From assembly GCA_032768795.1 (NCBI GenBank), contig CP136498.1, positions 682,001-746,000 on the forward strand: a stretch of 64,000 bases of DNA, given 5' to 3'. Below the pieces are notes generated by a model, which did not search any database, was not told the DNA's origin, and saw only the letters and a list, made by a program, of their open reading frames with translations. Positions within the stretch are counted from its first letter, which is position 1; the number at the start of each line of letters is the position of its first letter. Positions 33,201-41,774 of this stretch are shown piece by piece. The translations under genes were made by a program, and so were the position numbers. The DNA comes from Tremella fuciformis (taxonomy: Eukaryota > Basidiomycota > Tremellomycetes > Tremellales > Tremellaceae).

Positions 33201-34825
33201 GGAGAGAGGGCAAGCTACTTAGAAGCGGAACGCAAGAAGGTGAGCAGTGGCTTACAGTGCACTGCATACTGTGAGCTGACTGAGCAGTCTCAGCCTTCTT
33301 TAGCTCGCAACACTGTCGATCCTCAACTGCTCAACACCACACAACGCCTCATCTTTGACAAAGTCTTGCACCATGCCAACCGTCTGATCTCTGGAGAGTC
33401 AGTCCCTCAAATACTCCTCAACATCGATGGGACAGCAGGAACAGGCAAATCCTTCCTCATTGACGCCATATCCCAAGCCCTTCAAGGGCTCCAAACTGGG
33501 CAGCACAACAATCTCAACTTCAGCACCAATCCCATTGTCCGCCGGCTTGCCCCCACAGGTGTGGCAGCATTCAACATTGCCGGTTCAACATACCATGCTG
33601 CCCTTGGTCTTGGAGGCTCAATAGAGGAAAGTCATGACAAGCTTGGAGAGGGAAAGCTTGCCAGCCTCCAGGAAGAGTGGCATGGGACACGGTACCTCAT
33701 CATTGATGAGAAGAGCATGGTTGGAAGGGCGGCCTTGGGGAGGATCAACCTTGCTCTTGGTCAAATCTTTCCATCAACAGCCTACTTGCCCTTTGCGGGT
33801 CTGTCCGTCCTGCTCATTGGCGACTTTGGTCAACTACCTCCTGTGGCAGACACTCCACTGTACAACACCGCACGCTCGACAAAAACCTCCTATCTAGGCA
33901 GGCTCAGCAACATTGGCCGAGATGTCTACCTTGCTTTCACTGAGAGCGTTCAGCTTGATGCTGTTATGAGGCAGGATGGCTCCAACCCTACCACCACTGC
34001 CTTCAAAGCAACTCTTGTTCGCCTACACACTGGGACACCCCAACAGGAGGACTACACCCTTCTGTCCTCTCGCTTCTGGGCCAACCTATCTCCAGCATCT
34101 CAGCAGGCCTTTCAAGATGCTGTGTGTCTCTGTGCAACAAAACAGAGTGTCTCCGAGATCAACCTACACACCTTGCTAGCTCTGGACAGCCTGTACTGCG
34201 CTCTCTGGCCCAGCACACAGGGGTAGGAGCAGCCCAGGCTTCAGAGGAACAGGCACAGGGGCTTGCTCCTGCTGTCTTCCTCATGATTGGTGCTCAAGTC
34301 ATGCTTTCTCGCAACCTCTGGATCGAGCAGGGATTGGTCAATGGGACCAGGGGCACAGTGTATCAGATTGGGCTCTCACCATCTGAGCCTCCTCATCAAT
34401 CTGTCCCTTCTGTGGTTATGGTCGCCTTCCCATCCTACACTGGACCAACCCCCTGGCACACCACAGACAACATACCACTGGTTCCCATTGTGCCCCACAC
34501 AGCCAGATGGGAGACAACAAACGGACAGCGGTGCTCTCGACGCCAGCTGCCACTGCAGCTGGCCTTCGCTATCACCATACATAAATCACAGGGTATGACG
34601 CTTAACAAGGCAGTGATTGATCTTGGCCCAGCCGACTTCTCAACAGGATTGACCTTTGTGGCAATCTCAAGAGCAAGATCACTGGACGGCCTTACTTTCA
34701 AGCCAGGCTTTGACTGGGCAAGATTGAACAGCTTGAACACAGAGAGTAGAAGGGGGGGAGTATCAGGACGGGTATTGGCAGCAAGAGATGCGTCAAGACG
34801 TCAGATGCTTCAGATGACAGAATAA
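30230..34825 (+). pseudogene. Helitron Rep/PIF1-type helicase, one frameshift
   Basis: This protein nicks and replicates the element as a rolling circle. The first in-frame ATG is at 30230, but the frame is open back to 29849 and includes a Cys-rich module. Exon 1 ends at 31344; a 40-nt intron (31345-31384, GTGAGT...CTGACTGTCAG) restores the conserved HPRFR/YYAFN junction. An in-frame 45-nt intron at 30471-30515 is also plausible. The Rep domain shows HVHGLVW (HUH) and YISKYASK (catalytic Tyr). The helicase shows GTAGTGKS (Walker A), LIIDEKSM (Walker B), IGDFGQLPPV, FAITIHKSQG and VAISRARSLDGL. Near 34190 one base is missing: the frame stops at 34226 while motifs continue one frame over to 34825. 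The product would be about 1,520 aa, family-sized. Sequencing error is an alternative to true inactivation. Confidence 0.88.
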
Positions 34826-35139
34826 TGTATAGAGAAAAAGATGAATGACAATGCATAGGGGGACTGAATAAAAGTTGATCAAGCATGACTCTGAGGAGTC
34901 TGAAAGGGAAACAAGTAATGAAACATGAAAGATGGCTAGTTGAATGGCGGGTAACCATAGAGCAAATATTGTTGGGCCATGTTCAGCATTTGAACAGTCC
35001 GGTTGAACTTTGCAACCTTGCGGTTCTGGTAGTGTGTAGGACCAGTGTAGAGATGCAAGTGATTGCCTTCCTGTCGAACATATATGACTCGCCTAATCCG
35101 ACTGACAATCAGCATGGCTTGTCAAAGACTTCTGACTGG
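34826..35139. other. 3' flank of the helicase gene, no gene seen
   Basis: The sequence is AT-richer, with AATAAAAG at 34867 that could serve in 3' end formation. No open frame of interest was found. Confidence 0.4.
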
Positions 35140-35385
35140 TCAAACTGACTCGATCCATCTCAGGTGATGATGTTTCCACCATGCCCTCTTGATTGGATTA
35201 GGCCCTGCAAGCCTTGGGTCTTGTGGTATGAACTGAGCATATGCAAAGATGCCATCAAGCCAACGATCATGTTGGTAATTGTACCAGACATCATTGAAGT
35301 TTGTGCGATGTGGATCTGCCCTGAGTTGAGGAAACCTCATTGTGGGGGAGGTTGGAAAGCCTGTTGGAAACATGTTGCCTTGCAT
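35140..35385 (-). CDS. Hypothetical 81-aa protein, opposite strand in the Helitron block
   Basis: The ATG at 35385 opens a frame rich in Trp, Tyr, His and Phe (NDVWYNYQHDRWLDGIF, WWKHHHLRWIESV) that stops at 35140. Its balanced composition stands out from the low-complexity frames of the window. I recognise no family and see no signal peptide or membrane segment. It runs toward the helicase gene and might be cargo of the Helitron, or the 3' exon of a longer gene. Confidence 0.35.
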   Translation of the reverse strand: MQGNMFPTGFPTSPTMRFPQLRADPHRTNFNDVWYNYQHDRWLDGIFAYAQFIPQDPRLAGPNPIKRAWWKHHHLRWIESV

Positions 35386-35514
35386 GCTGTCTGACTGTTA
35401 GACTTGTTGTTGATTGTGTGGGAAGAGCAAGCAAGCATGCTGTGTCCTATATAGGTGTTCTTGCTTGACTGGGTGCAAAATTGTCAAAGCAGGCATATGT
35501 TACATGTCGGAGCT

Positions 35515-35690
35515 CTTCAAAGGTAGCTGAGAAGGAATGAATTGAGGCCTTTGAGCTGTGTGTGAACATGTCACATGCTAGAGTCACTCAAAGCAAGCTG
35601 TAACACTTCTTCAAAGGTTGCTGATGAGGAAAGGATTCAGCCACCTGATCTGAGCATGAACATGTTGCATGACAGGATCACTCAAGGTTC
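35515..35690 (+). repeat. Imperfect direct duplication of about 90 bp
   Basis: Two diverged copies begin CTTCAAAGGT(A/T)GCTGA (about 35515 and 35610) and continue through GAACATGT...CATG...GTCACTCAA. They lie between the two opposite-strand reading frames. Confidence 0.6.
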
Positions 35691-35780
35691 ATGTTTCAAT
35701 TTAGTCTCACTCCCCATGATTGTTTGATGTATCAGCTGAATCTCAAGTTGATAGGGTGTATGCATGCCATTGTGCTATGT

Positions 35781-36316
35781 CTAGCTACTAACACTACCTC
35801 TATCTGCCTCCATCTCCTGTCTATAATCATCCCACACAGGATCATCAGCAGCAGGAGTTGGGGGATCTGACCAGGTAGGAGGCTCAGGGGTGGGAGGAGG
35901 AGTGAAGAGAGGAGTTCCAGGTGGGCTTTCTCCTCCTCTGAGTGCTCTCATCTTCCTCAGCCAATCCAGCATCCTACTTTTCCACAAGGGCAATCTGAAG
36001 GTCTGGGGATTGGTGACTGGACCATTGAAGCTACAAGTCAGCTTTGTGTCATTCCAAGAGAGAGCCTGACTCACAAGGACTTCACAACAGGTCTTTTGGG
36101 CACCCATGGCTTCTTCTCTCCATTGACTTTGCCTGACCCAGGAGGCAGGTAGGATTGTTGCTGGGGTGGGTGATAGGGAGAGTGTCTGACTGGCTGTGGG
36201 CGGCTTTGTTGAGAGCAGGAATGCTTGTGCTCATCATGAGGGTTGGGATGTCGCTTTTTTTGCTCTCTCTGGTGCTGCCTGAGTGCTTTCTTGAACAAAG
36301 CTGACTGGAAAGCCAT
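35781..36316 (-). CDS. Spliced hypothetical gene beside the Helitron helicase
   Basis: Exons 36316-36075 and 36030-35781 join across a 44-nt intron (GTGAGT...CTGACTTGTAG) to give 163 aa. Start ATG at 36316 (MAFQSALFKKALRQ) was preferred to an upstream in-frame ATG. The N-terminal third is basic and rich in Gln, His and Pro (HQREQKKRHPNPHDEHKH), which would suit a nucleic-acid-binding or disordered region. The middle has LPLWKSRMLDWLRKMRALRG, and the tail is Pro-rich and acidic (TPPPTPEPPTWSD, VWDDYRQEMEAD). No known domain is recognised. It is transcribed toward the helicase and may be Helitron cargo. Confidence 0.5.
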
Positions 36317-36347
36317 TCTGATGTAGATGTACAGATGAGAGATGGAA

Positions 36348-36375
36348 CTAGCAGAGGAGCGCCGCTCCGCGGCGC
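36348..36375 (-). other. Possible Helitron 3' terminus on the minus strand
   Basis: On the minus strand a perfect 7-bp hairpin (stem GCGCCGC, loop of 3) is followed after 7 nt by CTAG and then T, the canonical 3' end of a Helitron. The element would extend to the right. Its sequence differs from the terminus family at 41750, 50392 and 60010, so it could be another family or chance. Confidence 0.4.
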
Positions 36376-36790
36376 GAAAGATTGACGGCCTTCTCCCACC
36401 CCCCCCCTTTATGGGCGACATGGAAGCCAATTTTGCGCATTTCTGTTGTAGTCAACTGCACTTTACTCAACAAGACTTTATCGCACCCTTCAGACTACTG
36501 TTGATGCATTCAGGTGCCCTTGACAACCCTGTCAACTTGAGAAGGATCGCGTGCAGAATTGGCCACTTGTTGTCGCTGCTGCTTTGGTTCATTTGTGGAA
36601 CTCAATGCCTCTTAGTCAAGTTGTAACATGTTGTGAGAGCGCAGCAGTGTTCCTCCATCACTCACTTTTTGAGTGTGCGTCAAGGGGTCTATTATAGCTC
36701 GGCGGTGAGCATGGCAAGTACACTGAGTGTCAAAGAGCTTTCCATGCATGTCAAGGGCCATTGTGACAACAAGATATTTTTGTCACAAGG

Positions 36791-37116
36791 CCAGACTGCT
36801 GCTCTGCTGATATGTTTCTGTTCTCCACAAGAACATGTGCCCTGCAGCCTCTCGTGCATTTACATCATGGCTGCATCATTAATCTCTATCCATGGGACTC
36901 AAGACCATGGTGCTAAGGACGGTCTGCGGGCATGAGCTTGAATATATCACCCCATATCCTCCTCTGCAGCCCCTTGGGCTTTCTCTGTAAAACACCGCCT
37001 CTAGAGTTGTCGACACTACTTGAGCCTTGTCAAAGGCACTCAAGCATCAACAATGTTCTCACGTGCATGGCAGGTGTGCTGGGCTGAGGCTTAGGCGTGC
37101 GCTGGTGATCATGGAG
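36791..37116 (-). repeat. Inverted diverged copy of the 367-bp repeat unit
   Basis: The reverse complement aligns with the tandem units at 50742-51110 and 51111-51475, sharing CCTCCATGATCACC, CAGCCCAGCAC, GGAGAAAGCCC, GATATAT, CCTTAGCACC.TGGT and TGGATAGAGATTAATG. No gene is encoded. Confidence 0.65.
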
Positions 37117-37340
37117 GCATGACCAATGTGACAGAATTGTTGATAGTGTTGTCCTTTGGGACAATGGATGCAGAACGTTTGCAAGTGCTGACATGTTGTT
37201 GAGTTGCGTGCCTGCGGTGCAAGTCTTGGTGCTGCATTGGAGATTTTGTCCCATTGGTGACATGCGTACTGGGCTGGAAGCTGAGCACAGGATGCTATGT
37301 TTGGAACATTGAACCTTATTGTCATGGCGGGCCGTGATAG

Positions 37341-37457
37341 TGTACCACAAACTGCAAGTCTCGGTCAGACTCGGCTTATTGTGAGCCTTTACGTGTAGTG
37401 GGAACAACCGCGCAGTGCTATTGCTGTTTGGTAGAGGCCAATGCAGCCATTGTTACA
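37341..37457 (+). repeat. 5'-truncated solo LTR of the TRIM family
   Basis: This aligns with positions from TGTACCACAAA to the terminal TTGTTACA of the LTR at 38207-38358, including the hairpin CAAGTCT...AGACTCG. Confidence 0.6.
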
Positions 37458-37464
37458 GGCTATG

Positions 37465-37516
37465 CTATGCATGAGGGCACTTGCTATGCATGAAAGCGCT
37501 TGCTATGCATGAAAGC
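37465..37516 (+). repeat. Short tandem repeat GCTATGCATGAAAGCGCTT
   Basis: Three adjacent imperfect copies of a roughly 20-bp unit containing TATGCATGA lie just left of the MULE insertion site. Confidence 0.7.
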
Positions 37517-37624
37517 GCTTTCGAAATGAGAGCCCTTCATAAATGGGGGGCATGCATAAAAGGTGAACGCTCAGGGCAAGCTCAGGGCGGTCATTTGACA
37601 CGTGGCTTGTCTGCACCGATTACA

Positions 37625-37633
37625 CATGTAAGC
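37625..37633. repeat. MULE target-site duplication, left copy
   Basis: CATGTAAGC abuts the left TIR and recurs at 41660-41668 directly after the right TIR. Nine bp is the usual size for Mutator-like elements. Confidence 0.95.
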
Positions 37634-37687
37634 GAGTCCCGCTTGGGGCACGACGTCTTTCCTTCAACGCACGACGTCTTTACGTAA
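37634..37687 (+). repeat. Left TIR of the MULE
   Basis: The repeat is 54 bp, identical to the reverse complement of 41606-41659. It contains the 12-mer CACGACGTCTTT twice, 9 bp apart, which could be paired transposase-binding sites. Confidence 0.95.
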
Positions 37688-38206
37688 GATCTTCGGATCA
37701 CGTGATATCCACGCTGCTGGCACGTGTCTCTCACGTGTATACCACGTGAGACCCCATCCATCGCAGCCTAAAGTTCACTCTGCTCTTTCATTATGATCGT
37801 TCACCACCAAGTTGCTCTGTCAGGGCCATGCATGCATGCATACAGCATTCAGAGCTCTACAACAGGTCATTCCCTACTCTATCTATGTCCTGCCAGAGCT
37901 GAATCAGATCTTCAGTGAGTGCTGGCTCGGAAAGAAGATTTCCTTCCTGACCGGCTGTCCCCTGGTCCAGCCCATCAAACAGACCATGTCCGGACCCGCC
38001 TAAAATGCTTCCGATGTCGACATTCGAGCTGCTTTGGTCGACTGTTCCTGGCAGACTTGAGCGGTTTGCGGCCTAGTTCTCAGCTCAGTCTGAATGTGGC
38101 AGTCAGACTGTGGCAGCTCACCTGTGATTCCTGCAGCGGTCTCCGGTTCCGTGCGATGTCGTTCCGTGCGTCCTCGACCTCTTGCCTGCGATTCTGCCTG
38201 CGCACG

Positions 38207-38358
38207 TGTCACGTCGGACGTGACACCGCCACCTTGCAAGCCTATATGTACCACAAACCGCGAGTCTCGGTCAGACTCGGGTTATCGTGACCCTTTTGGT
38301 GCAGTGGTATTAGCTGGACAGTGCAATAGCTATGTGGTAGGTTATTGGCATTGTTACA
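38207..38358 (+). repeat. Left LTR of the TRIM
   Basis: The LTR starts TGTCACGTCGGACGTGACA (itself an inverted repeat) and ends TTGTTACA. It contains a hairpin CGAGTCT-CGGTC-AGACTCG and TGGTGCAGTGG, a perfect match to the Pol III A-box consensus. Confidence 0.93.
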
Positions 38359-38584
38359 TAATAACCCGAGTCTACGGAGGTCGTCGGTTCAATCCCCAAT
38401 GAGTGTGCTCGGGGACTATTGCCCGGCCTTTGGAAACCGTCTTGTCCATGGCCCCTCACAGGGCTGGGGCCCCCGCAATGCACATTGCGGTGAGGATAGG
38501 CGTGCGTTTCGGGTTCCAGATAGGCTTGCACCTCGGGGGAGGGGCAATAGGCGCGAGGGCGCGCCTATGGGAGGTGGGGCAGAG

Positions 38585-38736
38585 TGTCACGTCGGACGTG
38601 ACACCGCCACCTTGCAAGCCTATATGTACCACAAACCGCGAGTCTCGGTCAGACTCGGGTTATCGTGACCCTTTTGGTGCAGTGGTATTAGCTGGACAGT
38701 GCAATAGCTATGTGGTAGGTTATTGGCATTGTTACA
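38585..38736 (+). repeat. Right LTR of the TRIM
   Basis: This copy is identical to the left LTR. Its last bases supply the TAA that now ends the MULE reading frame at 38732-38734. Confidence 0.93.
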
Positions 38737-41605
38737 GCACGGGACAGTCCTTGCTCCTCATATTGTGACCCTGCTCGCCACAGGCCGAACATTTGAACCG
38801 TCGCTGTTGAAGGGGCCTCGCTTGTCGCTCATGACGACCTACCCATCGACCGCTTGGGTGTTGCTCGGGCTCGTGATCCTCTTGCTCGCTACCGCCAGCA
38901 GCCTCCTCGCCACCGCCGACAGCCTGCTCGCCACCGGTCTGCTCGCCACCGGTCTGAGTCTCTGTCCGTCCGGATCGCCTTGTATTGGCTCTGCGACGGC
39001 GGCCACGCTTTCGGGGACGACGGGGAGGATCGAGAATGATGTCTTGATCGTCATTGTCGTTGGGGAAGGTGAAAGACGGTGGTAGGATGGTCTCGGTGGT
39101 GTCTGGTGGCTGCAGGGTGCCGGAGAGGCTGTTCTCTGCATCCTCCATCCAATCTCGCAGTTCTCGCTCTGTCGGTAGCCGCCAATGAGGATGGAATGCC
39201 TCCATCTCGAGGTAGGCGCCCTGAATGACAAGATCCTTGAGCCGGTGAGAGCAGGGGAGGCCATAAGAGCTGTGGAAATGATTGGTGCAGGGGGTTGTGC
39301 GATCGCCTCGAGACTCGGCGGCAATGAGCTTGCTGGCGATGGCGAGCTGGGCCTTGACGAGGTCGATGGCGTGCCGAGACACTCGACCTTTGACCTGCAG
39401 ATCAGCCTGTGCGCACGGACTGCAGGACGACTTACCCTAGCAAACACCTTGGAGACACCGATGTCAGAGATCTCCCTCTGCTTCCCGAATTCAAGCAACC
39501 TAGCATCCCATTGGTCCTTGAAGTACAGTCTAAGACCGCGGACAACCTCATAGAGATCATCGTGATGGCTGTCGAGGTGATCTTTGAGAGCTTTATGAGT
39601 GCCTTCAAGTCGAGAGGTTGTCCGCTGCCCGAGGTGTCGATAGCGGTCGATGTAGGCTGAAATGAACCTCTTGCGATGCCCCTGTAGCCCCTTGAGGTAC
39701 TTGTGGGCTTTCTCGAGCTCGGGTTCGGGAAAGGCTGCTCTGATGGTGTCGAAGCCTGCAGAGATGGCCGCCTTGGTGGTGGCATCGACGATGTTGGCCT
39801 TCCAACAGTCCCGAAAGGCTTTGGAGCCCTCATCGGGGTTGTAGTCGGGCTTCCGTTTCGACAACTTCTTGAAGTACTTGGCGGTGTTGCCCTTGACATT
39901 CTCAGATAGGTGCCAGTAGCACAGCAGCTGATAGGCGTCCGGCAGGAGCTCTTCGAGAGCGTTGCGGATGGCCGGTTCGCGGTCGGTGATGACGACCTCC
40001 ACCTTGTCCTTCCGAACCTGAATGAAGTCGAGATAGGCTTTGATGGCGAGCTCATACCATTCGGTGGTTTGCATGAGCATGAAGACGACGGCGGAGGTGT
40101 AGGTGTGACCGGTCGCTGTGAATCCGGCGATGTGAAGCATAGATAGGCCATACCGGTTGGTCTGGAAGGTAGTGTCGAGAAAGAGCACCGTGGGAAAGCG
40201 ATGGGTGAGCGCACGGGCCTCTCGGGTGGTGTAGAGCAGTCCAACACAGCGCCGTTGATCGTCCACAAAGGCCCTGGCCAGCTCTCCATCGTCCTGCAGC
40301 TTCCTGACGATGGCCTCGGTGCTCGTATGACCGTTGCGTTCGGCCCATCGATGTCGGAAGCCGAGGTTGTAGATGTCATGTCGGGCAATGAGGAGGGACG
40401 GGAACTCGCGGGTAAGATTGGCATGTATCTTTCGGGGCTTGTTCCGAAGCTCGATCTGACCGACAAGGAACGCACGGGCCTCGGCGGTCATGGACGCCTT
40501 TCGGTGGACGGCTAGGTCGATAGGCCTGCTAGGAGGGTGGTTGTGAAGATCGCATTGGGACTCGATATCGATCCGCCAGTCCTCTTCGCGAGCATTGCCG
40601 AAGACATCGGTGCCGCCATGGTTCCGAGCATAGATGAGGAAAGGACAGTTCTTCTGCCTAGCCCATATCGTCCGCCTTCTCTGCTCCTCATAGCCCTTCC
40701 TGTGCGTGCCAGGCTTCCCGCCATGGACACACTTGAGCTGCATGTTTTGGAAGCCCTTCCTCTTGTTGCTCGACCGGGCAATGGTGACACCGAACCCATG
40801 GGCTTTGGCGAAGGCCTGGATGTCGGCTAGGAGAGACGAGCGGGATAGGAAGCGGATGCCGAGAGCAGGCCGGTAGGGAGGATGGGTGAGGACAGGGAGT
40901 TCCTCGGCTGGCTCGAAGTCGCTCTCGGACGAGTAAGGGGCTTCCTCGGATGTGTTGGTATCGGCCTCGGATACATCGTCGAGATCGTCTGACACCGATG
41001 AGAGGGACTGGGCGTCTGTGTCGCTGTCAGGAAGGGATCTCGAAGGCCGACTGGGAGGCGGGGTCAGAGGTGGGGGGATCCGATAAGAAGGGGTGTTTGG
41101 GGTCAAAAAGAGTTGTCCCGCTGATGTCAACAATGACCGACATGAGAACAGCGACAACTCACCAAAGACTGATCCGGGAAGAGTGAGACTCGGATCAAGG
41201 GTGCTCGGGGTCTGTGAGACCATGCTCAGAGAGCAGCAGAGAGATAGCTGTCGACATGCGGTGGATGGAGGTGAATGATGGGGGAGGCTGGTTGGGTGGC
41301 GGGGGCAAGGTGTTGGCGATGGCGGTTTCTCGAGATTTTCAGCCTTTCTCGAGCGGGAAAAGAGCGTGAGGGGGTAAAGAGCGTCGATGAGAACGTCTGA
41401 GCGGTGTTTGAGACGTGTGCGAGCGATATCGAGCAAGACGGCGGTGGTGATGTTGAGATACAACGACAAGATGATGGTGAGCAGTGGTGGTCAGTTCAGG
41501 GCTGAGCGGAATTTCGGCGTTATCGACGCGTCCGTGCACGAGGCATTCTCGGCATTTCGGCATTATCTCTGCAGGCGGCGACCGCCGACTGTGGCGGTTT
41601 TGTCT

Positions 41606-41659
41606 TTACGTAAAGACGTCGTGCGTTGAAGGAAAGACGTCGTGCCCCAAGCGGGACTC
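41606..41659 (-). repeat. Right TIR of the MULE
   Basis: This is an exact inverted copy of the left TIR, followed by the CATGTAAGC duplication at 41660-41668. Confidence 0.95.
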
Positions 41660-41719
41660 CATGTAAGCTGTATTAATATTATAGAAGTCCAAAATTTTCC
41701 GGAGTCAGAGCTACGCCCC

Positions 41720-41750
41720 ATCGGCGACGCGCCACCGCCGATTTACCTAG
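41720..41750 (+). other. Helitron 3' terminus on the plus strand
   Basis: The stem ATCGGCG/CGCCGAT (7 bp, 9-nt loop) is followed by TTAC, CTAG and host T. Upstream stands GAGCTACGCCCC. The same arrangement, GAGCTACGCC or GTGCTACGCC followed by hairpin, (T/C)TAC and CTAG-T, ends the minus-strand elements at 50392 and 60010, which shows it is a real family terminus. Confidence 0.8.
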
Positions 41751-41774
41751 TTATTACAATGAAACGGCACGATA

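Larger units (their letters stand above)
38207..38736 (+). mobile_element. TRIM (miniature LTR retrotransposon), 530 bp
   Basis: Two 152-bp LTRs (38207-38358 and 38585-38736) are identical, with TG...CA ends, and flank a 226-bp interior without coding capacity. GCACG is duplicated on both sides (38202-38206 and 38737-38741). A purine tract GGGAGGTGGGGCAGAG abuts the right LTR. It must be mobilised by an autonomous element. The LTR sequence is unrelated to that of the copia element here, so the helper is elsewhere. The insertion is very young and younger than the MULE. Confidence 0.93.
38000..41223 (-). pseudogene. MULE transposase, 3' end broken by a TRIM
   Basis: Exons are 41223-41163, 41120-39436 and 39394-38737; past the TRIM the gene resumes at 38201-38122 and ends with exon 38089-38000. 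Introns are 42, 41 and 32 nt, all GT-AG. With the TRIM and one target copy removed the exons sum to 857 codons in frame. An acidic Ser-rich N-terminus is followed by a FAR1-like zinc region (about 180-280), the MULE catalytic domain with FLDTTF, ITDREPAI and SRLEGTH, a SWIM-type motif CTNHFHSSYGLPCSH, a Gly/Glu-rich linker and a zinc knuckle CSACGEQGHNMRSKDC. I start at the ATG at 41223 because the open frame farther upstream begins with TTG. As read now, the LTR supplies TAA and truncates about 55 residues after the zinc knuckle, so activity might survive. Confidence 0.85.
37634..41659 (-). mobile_element. Mutator-like element (MULE) with a nested TRIM
   Basis: The 4,026-bp element is bounded by 54-bp perfect inverted repeats starting GAGTCCCGCTTGGGGCACGA and by a perfect 9-bp target duplication CATGTAAGC. 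It carries one spliced transposase gene on the minus strand. Without the 530-bp TRIM plus its 5-bp duplication it would be about 3.5 kb. Perfect TIRs suggest a fairly recent insertion. Confidence 0.96.
28886..41750 (+). mobile_element. Autonomous-type Helitron block (5' end not located)
   Basis: The block contains a Rep/helicase gene in plus orientation and ends at 41750 in a Helitron 3' terminus on the same strand (hairpin, TTAC, CTAG, then host T). A MULE (37634-41659) with its own target duplication sits about 80 bp before the terminus and must be nested. That the helicase gene and the 41750 terminus belong to one element is inference from orientation and absence of a better terminus between. 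The left limit given is only the first Cys-rich exon candidate; no 5' TC end could be recognised. Confidence 0.4.

Noticed and set aside
38839..39436. Continuation of the MULE frame to 38839 without splicing
   Set aside because: After 39436 that frame turns low-complexity, while a 41-nt intron leads to the SWIM and zinc-knuckle motifs expected at the C-terminus.
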